Part shown: one piece after another, positions 22,247-31,953 of the stretch | How the letters are laid out: the number at the start of each line of letters is the position of its first letter | Numbering within the stretch: position 1 is the first letter of the stretch | NCBI GenBank assembly: GCA_017423025.1 | Contig: JAFPGC010000005.1 | Location: 1-40,403 of the forward strand | From: Bacteroidales bacterium | Lineage (GTDB): Bacteria; Bacteroidota; Bacteroidia; Bacteroidales; UBA932 | Reading direction: 5' to 3' | DNA length: 40,403 bases | Notes under the pieces: generated by a model | Seen by the model: the letters and a program-made list of their open reading frames with translations, nothing else | Databases searched by the model: none | Told to the model about the DNA's origin: nothing | Translations under genes and position numbers: made by a program

Positions 22247-24991
22247 ATGGCAAAGTTTTGGAGCGACATATTGGTTCCGCTGGCCATTGCAGGATGCATC
22301 GCGGCCCAGACCGTGGGGGTGGAAGCCTCCAGGGCTTCCCGTGTTTCCGCCTTCTTCCCCCAACACCCGCAGGACACCCACAAAGTGGTGCCCCCGGACA
22401 CCCTCAAGGCCGCTCCTCAGGACACCAGCAAGAAAGCGCGTCCGGACACCCTGAAGGCAGTTTTGCAGGACACCACCAAAACAGCCCTGCCGGATAGCTC
22501 CAAGGTAGCCCCCCGGGACATTCTGAACGAAGAAGAGGAGTTCGACCTTTTCGCGGTCATGGAGGATACCGTCCCCAAAATCTTTGCCCGCGACACCATG
22601 CGTGTGCCCGACAGTCTCCGCCTCACGGATCCCTTCCTTTACCAGTGGTACGTAGCCACCAAGGACGGTTACACCCACAAAGTGGTGGTGGATTCCCTGA
22701 AGGCCGAAGGCGACTCCCTCATCTGGCCCCGGATTGACTCCCTCTTCCGGCTGGACTCCACGGCTGTAGCCAAAGCCGCCTGGGAAAAGAAATGGGCTTC
22801 CATGAGCAAGGCCGACCGCAAACGCTGGACCTACGAGAATGTAACGCTTCCGGCCGTCCGCCACAAGCAGGATTCCATCCGCCATCGCAAAGACAGCATC
22901 AAGCATGTCAAGGACAGCATTACGCAGAACACTCCCCGCATCCTGGAGACTTCCTTCCTCCCGGATTCCCTGCATTACAAGCGCCTGGTAACCTGGAAAC
23001 ACGACCGTCTGTACAACAGCATCGAGGTGTTCGAGTGGGATACCACGGCCAACTACCATTTCTACGACTATCCCTTCATGCGCAAGGACGTGGGAGCCAA
23101 CTGGCTGGGTACGCCCGGATCGGCCGTCCAGCAGTTCAACTGGTTCGAGCGGGACAAGGAAACCTCCCCCTCTTTCTACCAGGCATTGGAATCATGGACT
23201 CACACCGCCGACAACCTCACCCAGTTCAACACCAAGACGCCTTATACCGAACTGGAGTACTCCGGTAACCTTCTGTCCAATACGACGGTGGCCTCAGACA
23301 ACTTCCGGGTCACCACCACCCAGAACATCCTGCCGTCCCTGAATGTTGCGGCCGAAATGAAGCGATATGGCGGCGCCGGTATCCTCAAGAACGAGAAAAC
23401 CACCAACACCACCTATTTCGTTTCCGGCAACTATCTGGGCAAGAAGTACCTGGCCCACGGCGGCTTCATTTACAACAAGAGTTCCCGCCAGGAAAGCGGC
23501 GGTATGAAGGACAATATGTGGATCCGGGACACCCTGGTGGACGTGCGGGAAATTGACGTGAGTCTTTCCGCCGCCAGCAGCCGATACAAGAAGATGACGG
23601 TCTTCTACGACCAGAGCTACCGCATTCCCTTCGACTTCATCGAAACCCTGCGCCACCGCGGCGACACCGCCTGGGTAAAGGCCGATACCGTGAACACCAA
23701 CATCACCACGGGTTTCATAGGGGCTTCCTCGGAGTATTCCACCTACTCCAAGAATTATGTGGACAAAACGGACTCCGATTTGGGCGACTTCTATCACGAC
23801 CAGTTCAATATCAATCCGGCCAAGAGTGCCGATTCCCTGCGCACCATGCGACTGGAGAACCGTGTTTTCATCCGCATCCAGCCCTGGAAAGAGAACGCCC
23901 TCCTCTCCAAGATTGAAGGCGGTGTGGGCAACCGGTTCCAGACCTTCTACCTCCAGAACCCCAACGAAGTCCTGTACAAGGGTTCAACCCACCGTTGGAA
24001 CAGCTTCTACGCCTATGCGGGAGCGGAAGGCATGCTCAGCCGATATTTCAGCTGGGACGCCACGGGTCTGGTGAACTTCGCCGGAACGGAAGCCGGGGAC
24101 TTCTATGTGAAGGCCAACGCCAAGGTGAGTTTCTATCCTTTCCGCCGCGCACCCAAGAGCCCCATCTCCCTGACCGCCCGCTTCGAAACCCGTCTCCAGG
24201 AGCCGGATTTCTACCAGCAGCACTTCTATACCAACCACTTCAAGTGGGAGAACGACTTCTCCAAGGCATCCACTACCCGCATCCAGGCCCAGCTGGACAT
24301 CCCCCGCTGGAAACTCAAGGCGCAGGTGGGTTATGCCTTGCTGGCCAATAATGTCTACTACGACACCCTGGCCATTGCCCGCCAGAACGGCACCCCCATG
24401 AGCGTGCTGTCGGCAGCCCTTACCAAAGACTTTGCCTTCGGCCCCGTGCACCTGGACAACTCGGCCCTGCTCCAGTTCTCGTCCAATCCGGAGGTTCTGC
24501 CGCTGCCGCTTCTGGCCCTCAACCTGCGCTGGTACCTGCAGTTCAATATTGTGGATCCCAAGGTGCTGCAGATGCAGATTGGCGCCAACGTCCGTTTCAA
24601 TACCCTCTGGAACGCCCCTGCCTACAACCCGGTGGCCGGCGTCTTCCACCTGCAGAACGAGGAGTTGTACGGCAACAATCCTGTCTTCGATATTTTCGTG
24701 AACATGCAGTGGAAAAAGTGCTGCATCTTCATCAAGATGGAGAATCTCGGAAAAGGCTGGCCCATGCCTTCCAGGGATTACTTTACCTCCCATCATTACA
24801 TCCAGGCTCCTGCTATGTTCAAGTTTGGCATAAGCTGGCCGTTCTATCCTCATCTGGGTACCCTGAAAACCCTGTCGGCCCGTGCCAGTTCCTCCTTTGG
24901 CGGAGGCGGTGACAGCGGCGGCAGTGGCGGAGGTGGTCGCGGCGGCGGTCTGTCCGGAGGCCTGGGCGGCATGCTGGGTGGAAACCGATAA
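22247..24991 (+). CDS. Putative porin, Porin_10-like outer membrane beta-barrel
   Basis: A 914-residue protein; the ATG at 22247 is preferred over an in-frame TTG at 22238, which lies inside the promoter. An N-terminal hydrophobic segment is followed by a Pro-, Asp- and Lys-rich spacer with repeated PDTLKA/QDT units (about residues 45-95). A second low-complexity patch is KQDSIRHRKDSIKHVKDS. From about 250 on, alternating strands with many Tyr, Phe and Trp fit a beta-barrel, as in the Bacteroidetes Porin_10 family. The extreme C-terminus (about 35 residues) is almost pure Gly/Ser, which is odd after a barrel and may be an extracellular or periplasmic tail. It is followed 4 bp later by an MltF-like gene, suggesting wall opening coupled to barrel insertion. 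Confidence 0.78.
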   Translation: MAKFWSDILVPLAIAGCIAAQTVGVEASRASRVSAFFPQHPQDTHKVVPPDTLKAAPQDTSKKARPDTLKAVLQDTTKTALPDSSKVAPRDILNEEEEFDLFAVMEDTVPKIFARDTMRVPDSLRLTDPFLYQWYVATKDGYTHKVVVDSLKAEGDSLIWPRIDSLFRLDSTAVAKAAWEKKWASMSKADRKRWTYENVTLPAVRHKQDSIRHRKDSIKHVKDSITQNTPRILETSFLPDSLHYKRLVTWKHDRLYNSIEVFEWDTTANYHFYDYPFMRKDVGANWLGTPGSAVQQFNWFERDKETSPSFYQALESWTHTADNLTQFNTKTPYTELEYSGNLLSNTTVASDNFRVTTTQNILPSLNVAAEMKRYGGAGILKNEKTTNTTYFVSGNYLGKKYLAHGGFIYNKSSRQESGGMKDNMWIRDTLVDVREIDVSLSAASSRYKKMTVFYDQSYRIPFDFIETLRHRGDTAWVKADTVNTNITTGFIGASSEYSTYSKNYVDKTDSDLGDFYHDQFNINPAKSADSLRTMRLENRVFIRIQPWKENALLSKIEGGVGNRFQTFYLQNPNEVLYKGSTHRWNSFYAYAGAEGMLSRYFSWDATGLVNFAGTEAGDFYVKANAKVSFYPFRRAPKSPISLTARFETRLQEPDFYQQHFYTNHFKWENDFSKASTTRIQAQLDIPRWKLKAQVGYALLANNVYYDTLAIARQNGTPMSVLSAALTKDFAFGPVHLDNSALLQFSSNPEVLPLPLLALNLRWYLQFNIVDPKVLQMQIGANVRFNTLWNAPAYNPVAGVFHLQNEELYGNNPVFDIFVNMQWKKCCIFIKMENLGKGWPMPSRDYFTSHHYIQAPAMFKFGISWPFYPHLGTLKTLSARASSSFGGGGDSGGSGGGGRGGGLSGGLGGMLGGNR

Positions 24992-24995
24992 AGCC

Positions 24996-25919
24996 ATGAA
25001 CTGGAAAGCCTTCACATACGGTGCCGGGCTCACACTGGTCCTTCTTCTTATTCCCGTAAGAAGAATCAACACCATTGACGGTCCCGTCCCCGAAGAGGCT
25101 CTTCACTGCGCCATTCCCACCCAGGATGCAGAATTCCACCGCTCGCTGGTAAAGAAATATGCCGAAGACAAAGGCCTGGAATTCAACATCGTCCTCTGCC
25201 GGGACCTCAGCGTCCTGGATTCCCTCCGCACCGGCAGTCTGGATCTGGTGGTGGCCAACGACCCTCCGGATTCCCTGCTGGATGGCCTTGCCACCTCCCG
25301 TGCCTTTGCCGACGGCAGCGTCTGGGCCGTCCGCGAAGACGAGGTGGAAGCCCTCCGTCACATCAACCAGTGGATCACGGAACTTACGGCATCGGCCCGC
25401 TTCAACCGCATGCAGAAGCGTTATTTCTCCGGGAAAACCGTGAGTCTTACCTCCATCAGCCAGTACGACAACATTCTTCGCCAATGCGCCGACAGCATAG
25501 GTTGGGACTGGCGTCTGCTGGCCGCCGTGGTGTACCACGAATCCCGTTTCCACAACGATGCCAACTCGTCCAAAGGAGCCCTGGGCCTCATGCAGATCCG
25601 CAGCAAGCGCTACCCCGAAGAGGTCCTTCTGAATCCCGCCGCCAATATTGCGGTGGGCTCCCGCTATCTGAGCAAGCTGCAAGGCATGTTTTCCGACCAT
25701 GCGGCCGGCCCCACCGAGGCCATTAAGTTTGCCCTGGCCGCCTACAATATGGGCGAAGGCAAAACGGGACAGCTGATTGAGAAAACCGAAGAAAAAGGCC
25801 TGGACGCCTCCCGCTGGGACAACGTCAAGGAGCAATTGCCCGAGCACCATCATAGCCGGGCCTACGTAGAGAACGTACTCAACACGTACGCGTATTACAG
25901 CAAGCTGTATCCCCGTTAG
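24996..25919 (+). CDS. MltF-like lytic transglycosylase
   Basis: A 307-residue protein with an N-terminal membrane anchor (residues 8-20). About residues 36-145 are a shortened solute-binding (SBP_bac_3-like) domain, half the size found in E. coli MltF. The SLT/GEWL-type catalytic domain starts near 160. The catalytic Glu182 is in YHESRFHNDA, followed by SKGALGLMQI and, further on, LAAYNMGEG, all family hallmarks. It cleaves peptidoglycan glycan strands to 1,6-anhydro products at the inner face of the periplasm. The ATG at 24996 follows the porin stop by 4 bp. The stop overlaps the convergent BASS gene by 4 bp, and I see no terminator there. Confidence 0.88.
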   Translation: MNWKAFTYGAGLTLVLLLIPVRRINTIDGPVPEEALHCAIPTQDAEFHRSLVKKYAEDKGLEFNIVLCRDLSVLDSLRTGSLDLVVANDPPDSLLDGLATSRAFADGSVWAVREDEVEALRHINQWITELTASARFNRMQKRYFSGKTVSLTSISQYDNILRQCADSIGWDWRLLAAVVYHESRFHNDANSSKGALGLMQIRSKRYPEEVLLNPAANIAVGSRYLSKLQGMFSDHAAGPTEAIKFALAAYNMGEGKTGQLIEKTEEKGLDASRWDNVKEQLPEHHHSRAYVENVLNTYAYYSKLYPR

Positions 25920-26869
25920 AGGGTTCCCTGTTCTTTCCGGTACAGTTCCCAGGAATTATAGAGATTCTGCCAGATGGCATACAAACCGCCGGCCACCGAG
26001 GTGACGGGCGTCATATAATTGTAGCCCAGCCAGATGAGGAAACCCGTATTCTTCTGCCCCAGCGCCTGACCGGCCGTGAGGCTCTCCACCTTGTTCTTAT
26101 GCGAGCGATGCCCCGCCCAGAACTGGAAGAAGCAGGCCGCCACGGACACCACCACAATGCCGGCCACCGACCACGCATCCAGCCCGCTCAGCAAAAGGGC
26201 GCGGGTAGAAAGAACCATGGCCAGCGTGAGGCCTACGCCCCAGACATAGAAAGAATTGGAAGCCCAGCGCATGAGCGCACTCTGCAGTTTGTGGGTAGTA
26301 TACCGGATAATCCAGGCCAGCAGTCCCGGCAGGATAAGCACGGGAAAAACCTTGAGGGCAATGTGCCCCACATAGTTCCAGAAGCCCATTTGGGCCGATG
26401 GATTCACCAGCGGAATCACCAGAGGGATGAGAAAGGTGGCCGCCACGTTGATCATAACCAGATAGGTGACCGTAGATGCCAGATTACCACCCAGGCGGTC
26501 CGTAATGACCCCGGCGGCCGATGCCGTGGGACAAATCATACAAAGCATGGCGCACTCCAGCAGCATGCGCGGAGTACCGGGCGCCAGGAAGAGGACCCCG
26601 CCGGCAAACAGGAGGAAGAGGCCCACCTGGATAGCCAGCGCCTTGATGTGCCAGCGGCTCAGTTTGAGGTCGTGCGGAGAAATCTTTACGAACTGGAAGA
26701 ACAGCAGGATGGCGATGACCAGCCTCTGTCCCTCCGAGGCCATGGGATGCAGCCATTTTCCGAAGGCATGCAGCCCCGGGGAGATATGATAAATCAAATA
26801 AAGGCTTATTCCCAGCACGATGGCGGCCGGGAGCATCCACTCCCTTATGAGTTTTCCCCAATTATTCAT
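25916..26869 (-). CDS. Bile acid:sodium symporter (BASS) family transporter
   Basis: A 317-residue polytopic membrane protein with nine or ten hydrophobic segments. The family motif CPTASAAGVIT lies in the first half. The second discontinuous-helix region reads GQALGQKNTGFLIWLGY, followed by PVTSVAGGLYAIWQN. BASS proteins move organic anions such as bile acids or pantothenate-like acids with sodium; the substrate here cannot be told from sequence. The start overlaps the stop of the YitT-type gene by 8 bp, so the two are translationally coupled. A link between bile acids and a gut habitat is possible but not shown. Confidence 0.85.
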   Translation of the reverse strand: MNNWGKLIREWMLPAAIVLGISLYLIYHISPGLHAFGKWLHPMASEGQRLVIAILLFFQFVKISPHDLKLSRWHIKALAIQVGLFLLFAGGVLFLAPGTPRMLLECAMLCMICPTASAAGVITDRLGGNLASTVTYLVMINVAATFLIPLVIPLVNPSAQMGFWNYVGHIALKVFPVLILPGLLAWIIRYTTHKLQSALMRWASNSFYVWGVGLTLAMVLSTRALLLSGLDAWSVAGIVVVSVAACFFQFWAGHRSHKNKVESLTAGQALGQKNTGFLIWLGYNYMTPVTSVAGGLYAIWQNLYNSWELYRKEQGTL

Positions 26870-27542
26870 GGCGTGGAACCAGAGGGCCGAAGAACTTGTT
26901 GATATAACGGTCGGTCAATCGCATGATCATGCCCGTGAAGATGGCCAGGATGAGGGTTCCCTCGCGAATGATCACCGTAGTTCCGTTACCGGTAAGAAGG
27001 CCGAAGGCAAACCAGGAGAAGGCGGCGGTAAACACCACCATGACCACGTCGAAAATCACCTTCATGGTGCCGAAAGGTTTACGCAGCACATCGGCAAAGA
27101 CCGCCACAATCTGATCACCGGCCAGAATCCAGCCCCGGCCCACCACTTCTATCTGGATGCCGATGGCTGCGAGGATTACTCCCAGCAGACAAAGGACCAT
27201 CTGCATGGCGTAGTTGGTGGCAGGAGCCTCAATGGCGTTGAAGAGCCAGATGGCACCGTCGCACATATATCCGAAGACGAACGCGGCGGGAATCTGCATC
27301 AAATACCTCAGTTTAAAGTCCCTGCGCAAAACCAGGGCCTGGATGGCAATGAACACGAGGTGCTCGATCCATGTAAAAGTTCCCACACTGATACCCGTCC
27401 ACCGGAGGTTGAGAATGGTGGGAGGACAGGAAGGAGGGGCTATGCCCAGGTTGGATTTGATGGAAATACCCACGCCCAGGGCTATGATGACAAGACCCAG
27501 GGTGGAAATACCGTATCGGATGGCTATATTTTTCAGGCGCAT
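26862..27542 (-). CDS. YitT/YczE-type membrane protein
   Basis: A 226-residue protein with about five or six membrane spans. The ATG at 27542 is used; the longer frame starts with TTG. The first span region (GLVIIALGVGISIKSNLGIAP) and the later GRGWILAGDQIVAVFADVL fit the YczE/YyaS/YitT group, which is annotated widely but lacks a clear function. It is divergent from pepO with 84 bp between the starts and coupled to the BASS gene downstream. Confidence 0.78.
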   Translation of the reverse strand: MRLKNIAIRYGISTLGLVIIALGVGISIKSNLGIAPPSCPPTILNLRWTGISVGTFTWIEHLVFIAIQALVLRRDFKLRYLMQIPAAFVFGYMCDGAIWLFNAIEAPATNYAMQMVLCLLGVILAAIGIQIEVVGRGWILAGDQIVAVFADVLRKPFGTMKVIFDVVMVVFTAAFSWFAFGLLTGNGTTVIIREGTLILAIFTGMIMRLTDRYINKFFGPLVPRHE

Positions 27543-27583
27543 AAATTCTTTCAGTCGGGGGTGCAAATATCCGCATTATTGTG

Positions 27584-27591
27584 TAATTTTG
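27584..27591 (+). promoter_or_regulatory. -7 element (TAATTTTG) of pepO
   Basis: Perfect TAnnTTTG match 35 bp before the pepO ATG. No convincing -33 element is seen at the expected distance. Confidence 0.5.
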
Positions 27592-27626
27592 CAAATTCGT
27601 ATTCTTACATAATTGTTTGTTATTCT

Positions 27627-29636
27627 ATGAAAAAGTCATTAATCATCATGATTTCTCTCCTTTCCTTTGCGGCCTGCGCCCCCAAAGCCGGAGCTCCTGC
27701 ATTGGACTTGACCGATCTGGACACCTCCACCAGCCCCAAGGTAGACTTCTACCAGTATGCTACCGGCGGTTGGCAGGTCAAGAATCCGCTCCGTCCGGAG
27801 TTTTCCCGTTACGGCAGCTTTGACGCCCTGCGCGAAAAGGCCCAGGAGAACCTGAACGCCCTGTTCCAGAGCATGACCACCACCGAAGCCGAATTCGGTA
27901 CCGTGGACCAGAAGATTTCCGACCTGTACAAGATGGCCCTCGATTCCACCACCCGCAACGAGCTGGGTGCCCAGCCTATCCAGCCTTATATCGCCCAGAT
28001 TCAGGCCGTCCAGTCCAAAGATGAACTGGCCACCCTGCTGGGACAGATGCAGCTTTACGGGGAAGGCGGTTTCTTTGGAGCCGGTGTAGAAGCAGATCTC
28101 ACCAACAGTGATATCCAAGTCCTTTACATGGGCCAGGGTGGCCTGGGTATGGGAGACCGTGATTACTATCTCCTCGAAAGCAACAAGGCCCTCAAGGACG
28201 GTTACCAGGCTTTCCTGGTCAAGGTCCTGACCCTCTCCGGCATCCAGAATGCCGAAGCCGTGGCCGCCCATGACCTGGCCCTGGAAGACGCCATGGCCAA
28301 AATCTCCTGGACCCGCGAAGACAACCGCGACATGCAGAAGATTTACAATCCCATGTCTACGGAACAGATTTGCAAGGCCTGGCCCGAGCTCCGCTTCGAC
28401 AAGATGTGCGCTGAAGCCGGCATCGCTCCCCAGGAGAAGATCATCGTCCAGCAGCCTTCCTACTTCGAAGGCCTGAACAACCTCTTCGCCAAGACCGATC
28501 TGGAAACCCTCAAGGACTATCTGCTTTGCCAGTTCGTCTCCGGCCAGACCGGCGCCCTCTCCGATGAATTCTACACCGCCTCCTGGGAGTTCTTCTCCCA
28601 CCAGATGGCCGGTGCCCAGGAAGAGACTCCCCGCTGGAAGCGCGCCATGAGCGTTCCCAACAGCCTTCTGGGTGAAGCCGTGGGTGAAATGTACGTTAAG
28701 AAGTATTTCCCCGAGAGCTCCAAGCAGAAGATGGTAGCCCTGGTAGAAAACCTCCGCACCGCCCTGGGCCAGCACATTGACGAGCTGGAATGGATGGGTG
28801 ATGAGACCAAGGCCAAGGCCCAGGAAAAACTGGCCGCCTTTACCGTCAAGATTGGCTATCCCGACAAATGGAAGGATTACAGCACCCTTGCCATCGATCC
28901 CGCCAACACCTATTATGAGAACCTCCGCAATGCCAGCGCCTGGTATGTGAAGGACAATCTGGACAAGCTGGGCAAGCCCACGGATAAAACCGAATGGGGC
29001 ATGACTCCGCAGACGGTGAACGCCTACTACAATCCCACCACCAATGAGATTTGCTTCCCGGCCGCCATCCTCCAGAAGCCCTTCTTCGATCCCGACGCCG
29101 ACGAGCCTGTGAACTATGGTGGCATTGGCGTAGTCATCGGCCACGAAATGTCCCACGGCTTTGACGATCAGGGTTCCATGTTTGACGCCCACGGCAATAT
29201 GGAAAACTGGTGGACCGCCGAAGACAAGGCCAAGTTCGATGCCCTTGGAAACAAGCTGGTCGCCCAGTTTGACGAGGTGGAAATCCTGCCCGGCGTACAC
29301 GCCAACGGCCGTTACACCCTGGGTGAGAACATCGGCGACCACGGTGGTCTGTCCATCGCCTTCACCGCCATGGAGAATGCCACGGCCGGCAAGAAGGATC
29401 CCATGATTGACGGCTTCACCCGTGCCCAGCGCTTCTACCTGAGCTACGGCGCCATCTGGGCCCAGAACATCACCGACCAGGAGAAGGCCCGCCTCACCAA
29501 CCTGGACGTCCACTCCCTGGCCAAGAACCGTGTGAACGTCTCTATCCGCAACTTCCAGACCTTCTTTGACGCCTTCGACGTCCAGGAGGGAGATCCTATG
29601 TACCGTCCCGAAGCAGAGCGCGTACACATTTGGTAG
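27627..29636 (+). CDS. pepO: M13-family zinc endopeptidase (PepO/neprilysin type)
   Basis: A 669-residue predicted lipoprotein; the ATG at 27627 gives MKKSLIIMISLLSFAAC with C17, so longer frames are rejected. The N-terminal M13 domain spans about 35-430 and the catalytic domain about 465-669. The zinc motif is HEMSH (H506, E507, H510), with GFDDQGSMFDAHGN after it and the third ligand E567 in GENIGDHGGL. NAYYNP and FPAAILQ upstream are also typical. It degrades peptides outside the inner membrane. The next gene begins inside its last codons. Confidence 0.95.
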   Translation: MKKSLIIMISLLSFAACAPKAGAPALDLTDLDTSTSPKVDFYQYATGGWQVKNPLRPEFSRYGSFDALREKAQENLNALFQSMTTTEAEFGTVDQKISDLYKMALDSTTRNELGAQPIQPYIAQIQAVQSKDELATLLGQMQLYGEGGFFGAGVEADLTNSDIQVLYMGQGGLGMGDRDYYLLESNKALKDGYQAFLVKVLTLSGIQNAEAVAAHDLALEDAMAKISWTREDNRDMQKIYNPMSTEQICKAWPELRFDKMCAEAGIAPQEKIIVQQPSYFEGLNNLFAKTDLETLKDYLLCQFVSGQTGALSDEFYTASWEFFSHQMAGAQEETPRWKRAMSVPNSLLGEAVGEMYVKKYFPESSKQKMVALVENLRTALGQHIDELEWMGDETKAKAQEKLAAFTVKIGYPDKWKDYSTLAIDPANTYYENLRNASAWYVKDNLDKLGKPTDKTEWGMTPQTVNAYYNPTTNEICFPAAILQKPFFDPDADEPVNYGGIGVVIGHEMSHGFDDQGSMFDAHGNMENWWTAEDKAKFDALGNKLVAQFDEVEILPGVHANGRYTLGENIGDHGGLSIAFTAMENATAGKKDPMIDGFTRAQRFYLSYGAIWAQNITDQEKARLTNLDVHSLAKNRVNVSIRNFQTFFDAFDVQEGDPMYRPEAERVHIW

Positions 29637-30772
29637 CGGAACGCTTCATATCGAGGAAACTCAAATTCCAAGGAAACGTGGCGGCGGTGGCAATCGCCGT
29701 CAGTTTCTTTGTCATCATCGTGGCTGTGGCCGTCAGTTCCGGTTTCCGGCATGAAATCCGGGAAGGAGTGGCGGCCATGACCGGCGATGTGAACATCTCC
29801 CCTTTCCCGTCCGGGTCCGATGAGCCGGAATCCCTTGCGGTACATCTTCCCCAGGAGGCCGCTATCCGCGCCCTTCCGGGAGTCAAGGACATAGTGCCCG
29901 TCGTCGTCCGGGCCGGAATAGTCAAAAACGGGGATACCGTACACGGAGTCATAGTCAAGGGGATTCCCGATCAGGTCGGGAATGACGGCTCCGACCGGCC
30001 ATCCCTGTCCGTTTCCATCCCGCAGCGCCTGAGCGAAATCATGTGCCTGGGAGAAGGAGACGACCTTACCACTTACTTTATAGGGGAGAAACTCCGGGTG
30101 CGCAAGTTCCACATTGCTTCCGTGCACCGGGACCTCATAGAACTGGACGACAACCTGCTGGTATACGCCAATTTGGAAGACCTGCAGCGCCTCAACGGAT
30201 GGGAGGCCGATGAAGCCTCCTCCCTGGAGGTCCGCCTCACGGACAATGCCAGCCAGGAGCAGATCGAACTGGAAATCGGCACCCTGCTGGAAGACTATTA
30301 CGTCAGTTCTTCCAAGCGCACCTATCCGCAGGTCTTCGACTGGCTTAACCTCCTGGATTTCAATGTGGTTATCATCCTTATCCTGATGACGGTGGTTGCC
30401 GGTTTCAACATGGTGAGCGGCCTTCTGATCATGCTCCTCAGGAACATTTCCACCGTAGGAACCCTCAAGACCCTGGGCATGGACAACCGCTCCATAGGCC
30501 GCCTGTTCGTCAGGATTGGCGCCGAGGCCGTTCTCAAAGGCATGCTCATCGGCAATGCCGCCGCCCTGCTTTTCTGCCTCATCCAAGGCACCACCCATCT
30601 CATTCCCCTGGACCCGGTCAACTACTTTGTCTCCTGGGTACCGGTGAGAGTCAATCTGCTCTGGATTCTGGGGGCCGATGCCGCAGCCTTCGCCGGCATC
30701 CTCCTCCTTCTCTGGATTCCTTCCCGCGTAGTGGCCCGTATTGACCCGGCCCGTACGGTGAAGGCCGATTAA
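29630..30772 (+). CDS. FtsX/LolC-type ABC transporter permease
   Basis: A 380-residue protein with one N-terminal span (VAVAIAVSFFVIIVAVAVSS). A periplasmic domain of about 210 residues follows, then three C-terminal spans, the layout of the FtsX/MacB/LolC superfamily. LolC-like features are GVKDIVPVVVRAGIVKN and NISTVGTLKTLGMDNRSIGRLF. The most plausible start is TTG at 29630, which overlaps the pepO stop by 7 bp; no in-frame ATG or GTG fits better. LolC/E proteins extract lipoproteins for outer membrane delivery, relevant to a lipoprotein-rich genome, but no LolD-type ATPase is adjacent. Confidence 0.85.
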   Translation: MVAERFISRKLKFQGNVAAVAIAVSFFVIIVAVAVSSGFRHEIREGVAAMTGDVNISPFPSGSDEPESLAVHLPQEAAIRALPGVKDIVPVVVRAGIVKNGDTVHGVIVKGIPDQVGNDGSDRPSLSVSIPQRLSEIMCLGEGDDLTTYFIGEKLRVRKFHIASVHRDLIELDDNLLVYANLEDLQRLNGWEADEASSLEVRLTDNASQEQIELEIGTLLEDYYVSSSKRTYPQVFDWLNLLDFNVVIILILMTVVAGFNMVSGLLIMLLRNISTVGTLKTLGMDNRSIGRLFVRIGAEAVLKGMLIGNAAALLFCLIQGTTHLIPLDPVNYFVSWVPVRVNLLWILGADAAAFAGILLLLWIPSRVVARIDPARTVKAD

Positions 30773-30775
30773 TCC

Positions 30776-31927
30776 TTAACCATACTGCGCTGCCAGCGAG
30801 CAGCGGCGCAGGAGGTCCGTGGTGAGAAAGCCATCGGCCTCCAGGGTACTGATGGCCGAGAGTATCTCCCCGAAAGGCCGATGCAGGGTGCCCGCCAGTT
30901 CCTCCGGGGTAATGCCACGGTGGCCCAGGACTGACAGCGCCACGGGTATCAGGGGCGAACCGGGGCCGTATTTCCGCGTCAGGATGGCCTGCAGCACCTT
31001 TTCCGGCGGATCTCCCTCCTGGGAAGTCACCCAGGAGCCGCCGCCTCCCCTATGCTTCCTCCGTCCGCCCAGTCCCAGGGCGTCCACCAGCTGTTCAGGG
31101 GACGTGACAATATCGGCCATATGCTCGTGGATGAGGGAATTGCATCCGGCACTGCGGACATCGTCCAGGCGTCCCGGTACGGCCAGCACATCCCTTCCAT
31201 ACTCTACGGCAAAGCGGGCCGTCATGAGGGAACCGCCCTTGGTTTTGGATTCCACCACCACCGTGGCCCGGGAAAGGCCGGCGATGATGCGGTTGCGCCG
31301 CAGGAAGGTCCACGCTACCGGTTCCGAACCCATCGGATAATCCGTCACCAGGGCTCCCCCGGGGCTCCGGACTATTTCCATGGCCAGGGCCTGGTGCTGG
31401 ACAGGGTATACGGTTTCTATGCCGGTGGCCATGACGCCAATGGTGGGCAGGCCGCACTCCAGGGCCGTTTTATGCGCTATCCCGTCGGCCCCCAATGCCA
31501 GGCCGCTCACAATCACCGGCGGCACACGGACATCGGCCAGGGCCGCCACCAGTTTCTGGCACCAGGCCCTGCCGTAGGGACTTAGATCCCGCGTCCCCAC
31601 GAAGGCTACCATCGGCCTCAGACCGAAAATCTCGGCCGGCGAGGTAGTGCCGTTCAGGTAAAGGCCCAGCGGCGGGTCGGAGCACTCCCGCAAAGGGTCG
31701 GGATAATCTTCATCCCAGAGGGTCAGGAAGCGGAATCCCCCGCTGCGGACTTTCTCCAGTTCCCGGAAGGCCCAGTCCAGTTCGGAGGGATCCAGTTCCG
31801 GACGGCTCCCGTCAAAAAGGGCCAGGGCGCTGCCGGTCTCCCGCACCAGGCCGGCGGCTTGGGCGGGCCTGAAACCCAGCACTTTGTTAAGGGCGCAGAC
31901 GGCCACGGTTTCGTCATTCGTTGTCAT
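30776..31927 (-). CDS. dprA: DNA-processing protein DprA
   Basis: A 383-residue cytosolic protein with the extended Rossmann fold of DprA/Smf. Motifs include VAFVGTRDLSPYG, VSGLALGADGIAHK, the RRNRIIAGLSRATVVVES region and GGSLMTARFA. A short N-terminal helical domain precedes and a winged-helix-like domain follows. The ATG at 31927 is chosen because the longer frame runs into the queA terminator. DprA loads RecA on incoming single-stranded DNA during natural transformation. The gene is convergent with the permease gene, 3 bp apart. Confidence 0.95.
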   Translation of the reverse strand: MTTNDETVAVCALNKVLGFRPAQAAGLVRETGSALALFDGSRPELDPSELDWAFRELEKVRSGGFRFLTLWDEDYPDPLRECSDPPLGLYLNGTTSPAEIFGLRPMVAFVGTRDLSPYGRAWCQKLVAALADVRVPPVIVSGLALGADGIAHKTALECGLPTIGVMATGIETVYPVQHQALAMEIVRSPGGALVTDYPMGSEPVAWTFLRRNRIIAGLSRATVVVESKTKGGSLMTARFAVEYGRDVLAVPGRLDDVRSAGCNSLIHEHMADIVTSPEQLVDALGLGGRRKHRGGGGSWVTSQEGDPPEKVLQAILTRKYGPGSPLIPVALSVLGHRGITPEELAGTLHRPFGEILSAISTLEADGFLTTDLLRRCSLAAQYG

Positions 31928-31953
31928 GGCCGCAAGGTAAGGGGATAAAATGA

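Noticed and set aside
26820-27626. Upstream extension of pepO on the plus strand
   Set aside because: It is antisense to the YitT-type gene; a lipoprotein signal peptide begins at 27627.
27639-29627. 662-codon open frame on the minus strand across pepO
   Set aside because: Mirror frame of a GC-rich, codon-biased gene; the M13 zinc motifs are on the plus strand.
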